Shown: piece after piece, positions 38,799 through 48,621 of the stretch
Layout: every line of letters begins with the position of its first letter
How positions within the stretch are numbered: the stretch's first letter is position 1
Assembly: GCA_014323825.1 (NCBI GenBank)
Contig: JACONI010000099.1
Span: 1-64,000, forward strand
DNA from: Ekhidna sp.
GTDB lineage: Bacteria; Bacteroidota; Bacteroidia; Cytophagales; Cyclobacteriaceae
Length of the DNA stretch: 64,000 nucleotides
Direction of reading: 5' to 3'
Position numbers and translations under genes: made by a program
The notes under the pieces: model-generated
Told to the model about the DNA's origin: nothing
The model's input: the letters and a program-made list of their open reading frames with translations, nothing else
Databases searched by the model: none

Positions 38799-39539
38799 CT
38801 ATTTCAGTTGTGCCATCCACAATCGAGTGGTGTAAGGAACAGGGATGCTTTCCTTACCCGCTAAATATTGCTCTATTTCGCTAATAATCTTATAAAAATT
38901 AGCACCTGCTTGTCTTTCAAGGGTAGCATGTGACCTCCACGCTTCAATATAATCTACTACATTGACATCTACAGTATGAGAACCTTCCAAATACGTAACC
39001 TCACCGTAGAGTCCGCTTTGATCAATCACTGCGGTCTGGTCCTCTCTTCTTGTCCCATAGGAGTACCCCTCAATGTTAGATTTGATAATTCCCTCAACAT
39101 CTTTTTGTATGAGATCTAGCAGATCTCGATGGTTCCACATACATGCAAACCAACCCTGTGACTGAAGTATTCTTTTTACTTCTGTCAAAGTTTTTTGACG
39201 ATCACATACATTGAAGGATGATCCGAAAGTGACTAGCTTATAGGTTCTAGCTTCCTGTCGAGTATCCTCCCCTGTGCCCTCAAACCAATTCACCCCCATC
39301 TCCTTGGTGACCATGACACCATTGTTTCTCATCGCATCATTGGGTTCAACAGCTGTCACTTTCAAACCCTTAGATACAAGAAGTCTTGTCAGGTGGCCAG
39401 TTCCCGCTCCCACATCGCAAACCCTTTCTCCTTTGGCTACGCCAGATTTGGTAATCATCTTATCAATTACATCTAAAGCATAATCAGGTCTTTTGAGGTA
39501 AGCATCGGCCAAATTCGTGTAATCCCATTCGGTTTTCAT
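38799..39539 (-). CDS. Class I SAM-dependent methyltransferase
   Basis: VCDVGAGTGHLTRLLVSKGLKVTAVEPNDAM. Confidence 0.92.
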   Translation of the reverse strand: MKTEWDYTNLADAYLKRPDYALDVIDKMITKSGVAKGERVCDVGAGTGHLTRLLVSKGLKVTAVEPNDAMRNNGVMVTKEMGVNWFEGTGEDTRQEARTYKLVTFGSSFNVCDRQKTLTEVKRILQSQGWFACMWNHRDLLDLIQKDVEGIIKSNIEGYSYGTRREDQTAVIDQSGLYGEVTYLEGSHTVDVNVVDYIEAWRSHATLERQAGANFYKIISEIEQYLAGKESIPVPYTTRLWMAQLK

Positions 39540-39545
39540 AATCTT

Positions 39546-40460
39546 CTAATTCCAGTCTTTGGTTTCAAACTCTACAACCGAAGAGAGTTTATTTATATCT
39601 TCGGCAAATAAATTTTGGAGATATTCCCTACAATCTGTAGGCATCTTCTTCTTGGTACCCACAAGGTTTTCTTTAAACTTTTCGTACCATACCCTATCAT
39701 CCTCACTATTGATCAGGTCAATCGGGTCTTGTTCACGTCGAATGCCTTCAACAAACAAATCAAATCTGTCTTTAAAGTATTCTCGAGCATCGGCCTGAAC
39801 TTCACGATTTTTAACACTCACTGCGGTATGGTTGGGTGGCATTTCGGGAACGAATCCTCCTTCTACGCCGAGAAAGTCATAGATTTTCTCAAGGTTTACC
39901 TGAGAGTTTTTTGCTACATCCTCAGATCTTAGCAGTAAGATTTGAGAACTGTCAAAATTCTGAAAAAATGGTTGTAGCTGAGCATAGTAAAATCCCCTCC
40001 CCGTATAGTTATAAGGTTGGATTTCAGCCCAGATCCCCTCTTGATTATTAATCCTTTCCTCTTCTTGCTGAAGTGCATCCCAGAAGCTCAATCTCTCCAA
40101 TCCCCCTAATACCGTATATCGGTAGTTACCCCAGGTTCTTTCAATAGGATTTCGCAACATGAATATCCACTTCATTGATGGATTGAATTCTTTCACTTTA
40201 CCTGCCACGGTAGGATCAAACAAATAGGAAGATGAACGCTCTCCAGTTGCCTTCTCCTGCTGAACTCCTGAAAACCATTTGTCCATGTAATAGTTAGATC
40301 CTTTTGCATATTCCCAACTCTTATAAAAGTAGTGGGGTTCTGGTCTCATTTCCGCTGGAAGAAATATATCAGGATGCTGTATTAAGGCATTCGCCAATAA
40401 GGATGTTCCCCCTGCTGCCACGCCTCCTATAAGAAAATTAGGAATGATTTCTACCCCCAT
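39546..40460 (-). CDS. Sulfotransferase-family protein (possible phosphoramidate transferase)
   Basis: PNFLIGGVAAGGTSLLANALIQHPDIFLP and KWIFMLRNPIERTWGNYRY (PSB and 3'-phosphate-binding-like motifs). Confidence 0.85.
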   Translation of the reverse strand: MGVEIIPNFLIGGVAAGGTSLLANALIQHPDIFLPAEMRPEPHYFYKSWEYAKGSNYYMDKWFSGVQQEKATGERSSSYLFDPTVAGKVKEFNPSMKWIFMLRNPIERTWGNYRYTVLGGLERLSFWDALQQEEERINNQEGIWAEIQPYNYTGRGFYYAQLQPFFQNFDSSQILLLRSEDVAKNSQVNLEKIYDFLGVEGGFVPEMPPNHTAVSVKNREVQADAREYFKDRFDLFVEGIRREQDPIDLINSEDDRVWYEKFKENLVGTKKKMPTDCREYLQNLFAEDINKLSSVVEFETKDWN

Positions 40461-40532
40461 TTAGATACGTTTTATTCGATTTAACTGTAAATATATACCT
40501 TTTAAGTTGAAAAAAATCTTTCTACCTATTTA

Positions 40533-41036
40533 TTAGTCAGGGAGATTGGACAGAATTGATTCTGAGATTACCCTTGGCTCTCTACTCCCATCATTACTGA
40601 TTGTTATATCAGGGTTTGAAGGTTCAACGAATGGTATGTCCAAGCCTATGACGTTGTTAATCTCACCATTTCTAAATCGCTCGTAAATACCTTTGGCATC
40701 GCGATCTTCAAGAATACTTTGAGGCACTTTAAGGTATATTTCGAAGTAGTCCTTGACATTGTCTCTGCACCATTCTCGCCATTGAGGATAGTTGGAAAGA
40801 CCGGCACAAATAACATGGATCCCCTGGTCACTGATTACTTTCATCAATTTACTTCTTCGCTCTTCACTTTGCTCTCTGTCCTCATAAGTGAACCCCAAAT
40901 CCGGGGCAATTGCACTTCGAAGCTCATCTCCGTCAATTACCAAAACATTGCTGTGCGTTTCTTTCAAAATAGTTGCCAGGCTGTTGGCAATCGTAGATTT
41001 TCCTGACCCTGATTTACCAATAAAAGAAATTACCAT
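40533..41036 (-). CDS. APS-kinase-like (CysC family) kinase, Cj1415-like
   Basis: FIGKSGSGKSTIANSLA P-loop, VIDGDELR, DRDAKGIYERFRNGEINNVIGLDIPFVEP. Confidence 0.88.
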   Translation of the reverse strand: MVISFIGKSGSGKSTIANSLATILKETHSNVLVIDGDELRSAIAPDLGFTYEDREQSEERRSKLMKVISDQGIHVICAGLSNYPQWREWCRDNVKDYFEIYLKVPQSILEDRDAKGIYERFRNGEINNVIGLDIPFVEPSNPDITISNDGSREPRVISESILSNLPD

Positions 41037-41830
41037 GAGGCAAAATTAAATATGAATTGGTATTTGACATCCTCCAAAACTTTTTTTGAAAATTCATAGT
41101 CTTCGACGGTATCGAACTCGAGCCAGCCTCCCTCGCTTTTTATCGCTTTGATGGAGTGTCCATCCTCCAGAATCTGGTTAAGCATGTCGGTCATGTAGGC
41201 GTTTTCAAAAGTTTTACCCGATTGTTGCCAAACTTGCCCGGTATATTCTCGCTTGTAGCGATAATAGGTAGACTTAAGCGTTTCCAACCCGGATTTGTTA
41301 AATCTTGTCAGTCCAATGTAACGTGCATCAATAGCTTCGACCGGCGGATTTTCTTTGCCTAGCTCTATTATTTTGTCTCCATTGAGGGTGAGGCTTTCCA
41401 GATCGTGATCCACAGTCCCATACCTCTCCCTCCAGTATTTGGTCCAATCCATATCCACCGCAACACCAATACTGGAACTTGATGCTATGACCTTTTGAAG
41501 CAAACGCTCTTCATACAAGATGTCAGCGTAGGAAACAATCACATCACCATTAAGCTCTTCTTCAGCACAAAAAAGGGATTCGACCATATTGGTGGTGGAG
41601 TAATCCGCATTGTGATAATACTTGACACCCTTGAAACTGATCTTATCTTTTTCAAAGCCGATGACGATAACAATATCTTCTATTCCGCATTTCCTTGCCA
41701 TCATAATCTGCCATTCAACAATGGGCTTCCCGTTGAAGGGCAACATGCCTTTGGGGAGATGGGTTGTTAAATGTTTGAGACGAGTTCCTTCACCAGCAGC
41801 TAAAATGATAAGTTTCATGTAAGCAGGCAT
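41030..41830 (-). CDS. Sugar-nucleotidyltransferase-like NTP transferase, Cj1416-like
   Basis: LIILAAGEGTRLKHLTTHLPKGMLPFNGKPIVEWQI; overlaps neighbours. Confidence 0.9.
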   Translation of the reverse strand: MPAYMKLIILAAGEGTRLKHLTTHLPKGMLPFNGKPIVEWQIMMARKCGIEDIVIVIGFEKDKISFKGVKYYHNADYSTTNMVESLFCAEEELNGDVIVSYADILYEERLLQKVIASSSSIGVAVDMDWTKYWRERYGTVDHDLESLTLNGDKIIELGKENPPVEAIDARYIGLTRFNKSGLETLKSTYYRYKREYTGQVWQQSGKTFENAYMTDMLNQILEDGHSIKAIKSEGGWLEFDTVEDYEFSKKVLEDVKYQFIFNFASW

Positions 41831-42453
41831 TGAAAAATAAGGTCATCAATCTGAGTCGGGGCTCCTGTTCTTTCGGGATGCCAAATGGTCCCCCAGACGT
41901 TAGCATTGGCCAGTTTCACAGAGGTGACCAGTTCCGGATAATCCAAGGCGCTTGATGTTGCTATTAAGCCGTCACCAAGATCATCGACCAGAATACCTTG
42001 GTTGTTATATGAGGTGATGGTGAATTCTGTATCCATTTTTTCTACAAATTCAGGAGTCGTAATCGCCTTATATCTTTGTCTTGGTTTCAACTGCCCTTTT
42101 GAATCAATGGACTCCAATTCTACACATGCTCCACCAAAATATGCATTGATGAGTTGCAATCCGCGACATATACCTAGCAAGGGAATCTTAGTAGAAATGG
42201 CCAATTCGAGAAGCCTGCCCTCAATTTGGTCCCGAGCTGAACTCAGATCTGTCGAAACCTCACCTCCTCCGGTTAGTACAATCAGATCAGGTGCTGTTTT
42301 GATTATAAAAGCATTCAGGTCAGATTGAAGATTTGAAACCAGTATGTGATCAATACCACGGGCTTTGAGGTATTGCAAGTAATTATGCTCAATTGAATCT
42401 ATGGACTGACCATGTACATCTAAATGTTCTCTTTGTGTAACCAGCGCAACCAT
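41815..42453 (-). CDS. Class I glutamine amidotransferase/peptidase C26-like hydrolase, Cj1417-like
   Basis: IVLTGGGEVS, LLGICRGLQLINAYFGG (Cys), WGTIWHPER (His-Glu). Confidence 0.9.
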   Translation of the reverse strand: MVALVTQREHLDVHGQSIDSIEHNYLQYLKARGIDHILVSNLQSDLNAFIIKTAPDLIVLTGGGEVSTDLSSARDQIEGRLLELAISTKIPLLGICRGLQLINAYFGGACVELESIDSKGQLKPRQRYKAITTPEFVEKMDTEFTITSYNNQGILVDDLGDGLIATSSALDYPELVTSVKLANANVWGTIWHPERTGAPTQIDDLIFQCLLT

Positions 42454-45286
42454 TAACTAATAACGTTAATTGATTTGTTCTTGCAATTCAATTGAATATT
42501 TTTACTCGTTCTAGCCTTATCGTATAAAATCTGACCACAACCCACGGCGGCAGGAAGCCCAAACTCTGCACACCGTATGGCCATATGAGAAGCAGCCCCA
42601 CCAAATTTGGTTATCAAACCTTTGACCCCTCTTGAGAAAAGCCAGTCATATCCAGGGTCAGCTTTCTCAATCATAACAATCCGGCCTTTAATTTTTGCGT
42701 AATCTTCACGATGTAAAGTGTCTACATCAACGGCTTCACCTTCAATTACGGATTCAGTTATATAATTTGGTGTATTTATGTAGTAATCTGCAATTCGAAA
42801 ATCATTGTTAGCAAAAAGGAGAGGAGACATTGGAATCAAATCATACACTTGTTTGTCTGCTGCCCTAGCTTGTATGAGGTTTTTCCAAATGTTCTTGATT
42901 TCAAAGGAATCAAGTTCGGCACTCCCGAAAATTGAATAAATATCAAGATGACAGAGTTCTTTTCGCTCAAATCCCAGTTCTTCTCCAATCAATACAATAG
43001 CATCTAGTGCCTAACTCAAGGATCGTGTGAACTCGAATTTAAGTTTCTCGCGCAACGAAATAGACTGTTTAATAAAATAAAATAACTGGCTGGCACTTAA
43101 ATCCAAATTCAGGTCGTTCAAAAATTTGTTTATGGCCTGAAGATCATCGTTGGAGATCGTCTGATCTTTTAGTATTGAGCCATTTCTCATTTCATGGTGA
43201 CCTGTTTTTCCAAGATATTGAGGGTACTCCTTATAAGTTGGTTGACATATGTCATAGGTAGAGGGCCTAAGGTGTCCATATTTAGCCAAAAAATGCTCCA
43301 TGCTGATGTCGTTGGCATAAAGCAGATCAATATCCCTCTCAAACTCGGTAGCCACGGTTTCAATTCCATTGAGCAGCGCATGATACTGATCATCAGAGAT
43401 CAAACAAGCTGAAACCAATCTCTCCAGAAGGAATTTACCTATAAATGCCATTCTAGCACTTCTGGAGAAGGGTGTTGTTCCGTATTTTTTGCAACAAGTG
43501 AGCAATTCATGAATCGCTCCAATTGATCGACCGTTTGCCATCTTGCTTTCAAGTGAAATCCTTTTTGTCTCCAATTGCGCTAACAACTGAAGATCTCGCT
43601 TTCGGGTTTTATCAAAATTTTGAATTATCCCCTCAGTTAGTTTCCTAAGGGACTCATTAAGTTTATGAGAATCCTCTATTGAGAAACCTAGTTCTTCAAG
43701 ACCAGAGTAGAAACGAGCTTGATCCAAATCAAAGCAATTATGTACAATATCGAATTCGATCTTATCATGCAAGAATGGGTTTTTCTTTAGTTTTTGACAA
43801 TAAGTGTTGATTAACCTAACTTTCAAATCCTCGTCCAAATCAGCCGGAAGGAGACTGTAAAAAGAATGATTGACGTTGGTGTAGCTCTTTGAACCGAATA
43901 AGTGTATAAGGCTTTCATTGACCTTTCCATAGCCAATTTCAGCTAAGCCATCATTCCAAGGCTCACTTAAGATCAAAAATTTATAGATCGAATAATCAAG
44001 GTAATTGGAGCGGTCGCCAATTATCTCAGCAGGATTCCAAAAGGCCATATCACTATATATGTGCTGAAAACCATTTACTTTGTTATTTGTCAAAGTCCGA
44101 TAGTGAGTATTCAGTTCCTCTATCTTTCGGCGAATGAGATCGTCATTGGGAGTATAAAATCTTGAATTCGCAGCCAAGGCTCTTACCTGAAAAATGACGA
44201 CCTCTTGATTTGTCGTAATCGCAAATTCAATATCTAAAATCAACCTTTCCAGCAAGCTTTCCAATTCTCTGACTGCCTCAATTAAGTTCTGCCATTGAGC
44301 AGGCACTCTATCTATTTCCAGGTACTTGAATATGTCAACTTTCAGATTGATAGATCCATCTGTAACTGAGTCGGTCTGTGTCCCAACATCATAGGAAATC
44401 GAATAATACGGCGTATTGCTTTCCAACTTTCTTGTGAATACGACACCACTCATTGAGATATTCTGTGTTTGTCTTTGGATCAGAATCTGGTTTTCATCGT
44501 TGAAGTCTTCCTGTTTATGAAAACTTCCAACCACTTTGTTTATGGCAGCCTCAAGTTCATCTTGAACATTGGCCTGAACATTCAGAATACTCTCATAAAG
44601 ACCTGCATTTGACTTATGGATCAAGTCTTCGTTCAAAGCCGAGCTCCTCACTACTACCTTGGATGTCTTGAAATTAGCTCCAATTTTATGAAGAACAGAT
44701 TCAGTTTCTGTATTCCATTCTTTTACAGTGATAGTCATAATCTCCTCAATTCTGGCCTTCTGTAGCACGGGCTGTAGCTGGGCCAAATTGTTTGCCTTTG
44801 TTGATAGACTATAGGAGTGATTATTCGGACTAAGGTCAGTAAGTTTAATCTTGCTTTCATTTTTCTGAAACATGTTTTCAAAAAACATTCGACCAACTTC
44901 TTCACGAGATAGACGGTCGTAATAGTCAGGACGTAAACTTTACCCCCAATACTCTGAATGTAAGAGATACCTGGCATGCCATTCCAGTTTTGATGCCCCT
45001 GAAACAATATTAGCTCAACATCCGGATGTTCCGCATGAATTTTTTTTAGGTTTTCAGTTGGATCATTAGAATCTTGCTTCATAACCTCATCTACGCAATC
45101 CAGTGAATCGAGTATCGCTTTTCTCTCCTCGTAATTCATTACTACGAATCCCAATTGGTTTATTGATTCACGGTCAGTCATCAGGCCACAAACATGTATA
45201 TCTCCAGCTGCTTTAGCTTGTTTTAGAAGTCGAAGATGCCCATAGTGAAATACGTCAGCACAGACGTATGTATAACATATCTTCAT
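42453..45286 (-). pseudogene. Nucleotidyltransferase-PEP-synthase-like (L-glutamine kinase, Cj1418-like) gene interrupted by a frameshift (~44928) and an in-frame TAG (43011-43013)
   Basis: ADVFHYGHLRLLKQA N-terminal domain; KVVVRSSALNEDLIHKSNAGLYESIL ATP-grasp-like; KGLITKFGGAASHMAIRCAEFGLPAAVGCG phosphohistidine domain; frames join as VL[D]YYDRLSREEVGRMFFENMF and TRSLS*ALDAIVLIGEELG. Confidence 0.8.
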
Positions 45287-45289
45287 TTA

Positions 45290-46238
45290 TTATTCAATTT
45301 TTCGACTATTAAGAAAAATCTTACACCACCACTCAAAGCTAAGAAATGACCATATTAATAATCTGTGATTGATATGATTATTGATATGTTCATCTATAAT
45401 CTTCTTTATGTAATCAGGGTTTATGTAATTACTGCTCGCAGTGTTATTCCTTAAAAGTAACTCTTTAACATATTTTGCATTTTCACCAAGATACCAACTC
45501 TCATCCGGAGCAGAAAATCCCTGTTTCTGTCGATTAATGATAGTCTTTGGAATTAGTTCTTTCATGGCCTGACGAAGCACATTTTTGCCGTCATCATATT
45601 TTTCATACGAAAGGGTTTTCTTGTTTTTGGTCTCATTCTCATTTATCCGTTCAATTTTGTTGCTTAAATTTCCTAACTTATGTTTAACAGGTATTTTCTG
45701 TGTAAAATTCACCAAATCATTGTCCAGAAACGGGAATCTTTCTTCTAATCCATTCGCCATTGACAATTTATCTCCCATGATTAGCAGCCCATTCAAAAAG
45801 GTCTTTACTTCGAAGTATAATGAGTTTTGAATATGATCTTCCGGACGATCATATTTCAGCAAAGGGTTAAACTTAAAAATACGATCAAAGATTTCACGAG
45901 GCTCATTTAGGTCAATTTGATTGAATACGCCGGAGACAAAAATATCTTTCTTATCTTTATCAGGTACCAACCGCTGCCAAAATCCATAATACTGCTTAAA
46001 GAAGTCCTGTTGCGATATCAAGTCAAAGACACGGTAGTATCGCCACGGATAACCTCCAAATAATTCGTTTCCTCCGATTCCCTGAAGGCACACTTTTACA
46101 AATTTTGATGCGAGCCTTGAGATGTAGTAGTTAGGATAGGACATGTCTACACGCAAGTCTTCCAAGTGATAAACCACCTTTGGTAAAGACCAGCGGATAT
46201 CCCCCGCATTTATTACCTGTTCAAAATGTTCGGTTTTG
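45290..46238 (-). pseudogene. Asparagine synthase C-terminal (synthetase) domain, 5'-truncated at the IS1 boundary
   Basis: WSLPKVVYHLEDLRVDMSYPNYYISRLASKFVKVCLQGIGGNELFGGYPWRY; frame runs unbroken to the IS1 end, N-terminal glutaminase domain absent. Confidence 0.82.
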
Positions 46239-47048
46239 GGTACTGTTCCAAAAAGTATGATTTATAACTTCTTCAAAAAGAACAAGTTAGCATAAATTTG
46301 CGTAAAAATTACTTTTCAAAACTGATGAAAATACAAATCACACTAACCTGCCCTCAATGTAAGAGCATAAATATCGTTAAAAATGGAAAAAAACTAAAAA
46401 GCAAAATTATTTATGTAATGCCTGCTCTCGCCAGTTTATCGGCGACCATGCGCTGAGCTATAAAGGGGCTCATTCTAACACGATTACCCTTATTATGAGG
46501 ATGTTGGTGAGAGGTTGTGGCATCAGAGCTATAAGCGATATTTTGAACATTTCGCTTAGCAAAGTGTTGAGAACCTTAGAAAAACAGCAGGTAGCCCTCC
46601 AGCCCAAGCGTTGATTTTACGATAAATTGGAAGTCGATGAATTTTGGACTTATGTAGGCAAGAATCGTCATAAACTCCGGTTGATTTATGCCTATCATCG
46701 GGCGAGTGGAGAGATCGTTGCCTGGGTCTTTGGCAAACGTAATACAAATACTGTCAGAGAGTTATGGTGTAAAATAAAAGCACTAGGCATAAAATGGGGC
46801 GGGCTATTGATGAATAATTGGAAAAGTTTTAAACGGGTATTTAGGGTCACCAATCACCTAATGGGCAAGGCGGGCACTAAGGGCATTGAAGGCAACAACT
46901 GTCGGTTAAGGCACCGGATCAGGAGAGCCTTTAGACAGACGTGTTGTTTCTCAAAAAAGATGGAAAATCACATCAAAGCCTTTGAATTAGCCTTTTATTA
47001 CATCAATTATGGGCATATTTAAATTATCATACTTTGTGATACACCTCC
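46239..47048 (+). mobile_element. IS1-family insertion sequence with decayed insA/insB
   Basis: Ends GGTACTGTTCCAAAAAGTATGAT / ATCATACTTTGTGATACACCTCC; TCPQCKSINIVKNGKK, CNACSRQFIGDHALSYKG, DEFWTYVGKNRHKLRLIYAYHRASGEIVAWVFGKRN; frameshift near 46410 and in-frame stop near 46615. Confidence 0.85.
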
Positions 47049-48611
47049 GAAATAGTACAAGATAATAAGTGGTTATCTACAAATACCATTAATTATACTG
47101 CGGGATTTGGTGATCACAATATCCAGGTGCTGGGAGGTATGAGCTTCGAAACTGCTAGAAGAGAAGACACAGAAATTCAAACTACAAACTTTATCTCGGA
47201 TCAGCTTCCCAATACCACTTCCGGAGCGGATATCTCGGTTGCTACAGACGATGCTACCGAATGGGCACTTTTTTCCCTTTTTGGAAAAGTAAACTATAAT
47301 TTCGCAGATAAATATCTCGTCGAGACAAGTCTTAGAAGAGATGGATCTTCTCGATTCGGAGCTAATGAACGATTTGGGATTTTCTGGGCAGTTTCGGGAG
47401 GTTGGCTACTTAGTGAAGAAACCTTTTTCCCTCAAAATGACATCTTGACATTTGCAAAGTTGTCTGCAAGTTATGGAGAAACCGGAAATGATCGGATCAA
47501 TAACTTCGCTGCGTTAGGACTTTTAGGAGGTGGCCGAGATTATAATGGTTCGCCAGGATTAGAAGCAACTCAACCAGCTAGTCCGGATTTAACTTGGGAA
47601 ACCACTGTTCAAACAAACATCGGTCTTAGTTTAGCATTTCTTAATGGCCGAATCGGTTTAGATGCAGACTACTGGATTAAGGACACTGAGGGTCTATTGC
47701 TTTCATCTCCATTGCCATTAACAACTGGTTTCGTAAGTAGAAATGCAAATGTTGGAGAACAAACTACGACAGGTCTTGATATTACTTTAAATGCCGATAT
47801 CTTTACCACTGGAGATTTTAATTGGTCACTTTCAGGAAATGTTAGTACATTAAATAATGAAGTGAAAAATCTACCAGATGCAACTGAGGACGAGTTCGGT
47901 AATGAATTTGTTGCCTTACCTAGTTTTGGAACATCAAGAGCCGTTGTTGGTAGAACAGCGCAAGAGTTCTATGTTCCTCGATACATTGGTATTAATCCTC
48001 AAACTGGTGATCCGGAGTGGGTTGGTGAAGATGGAAATCCTACAAATGACATAAGACAAGCTCCTAGGGCATACGTAGGTACCGCTTTACCTGATTTCCA
48101 AGGTGGACTCACCAATACTTTCAGTTGGAAAGGTCTATCCCTTAGGGTTTTATTTAGTTTCGTAAGTGGAAGTAGTACATACATTGCAGATAATGAGTTT
48201 AATGAAAATATAGCAGGTATAAACACTTTCAATAATTTAACCTCAGTACTTGATTACTGGCAAAATCCCGGGGATAATGCATATGCACCAGCATTAGACA
48301 GTGATTTCTTAGGTTTTTGGGATGACGAATCCTCTCGTCATATCCATGATGCAAGTTTTGTAAGGCTGAGAAACATTACTTTAGGTTATCAAATTCCTAA
48401 GTCGATTTTAGACCCAACCAAGATCGTTAGAAGTGCGAGAGTCTATGTCTCCGGACAAAACCTGGCTACTTTCTGGAGTGATCTATATGATATCGGAATT
48501 GACCCTGAAGTTAATTCTGCCGGGTTAGAGGCAGGTAGTGCGCAAGGTGAAAGCTTCTTCGCCTCGCCTCAAACAAAATCATGGACAGTAGGAGTTCAAT
48601 TAGGTTTTTAA
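47049..48611 (+). pseudogene. SusC/RagA-type TonB-linked outer-membrane protein, 5'-truncated by IS1
   Basis: In-frame EIVQDNKWLSTNTINYTAGFGDHNIQVLGGMSFETARRED directly from the IS1 edge; C-terminal barrel end SWTVGVQLGF. Confidence 0.88.
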
Positions 48612-48621
48612 ATAGATTAAG

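Noticed and set aside
37862-47048. Intact IS1 composite transposon
   Set aside because: Left IS1 is truncated, both transposases are decayed, and outer flanks (AGATATTG vs GAAATAGT) are not a target duplication.
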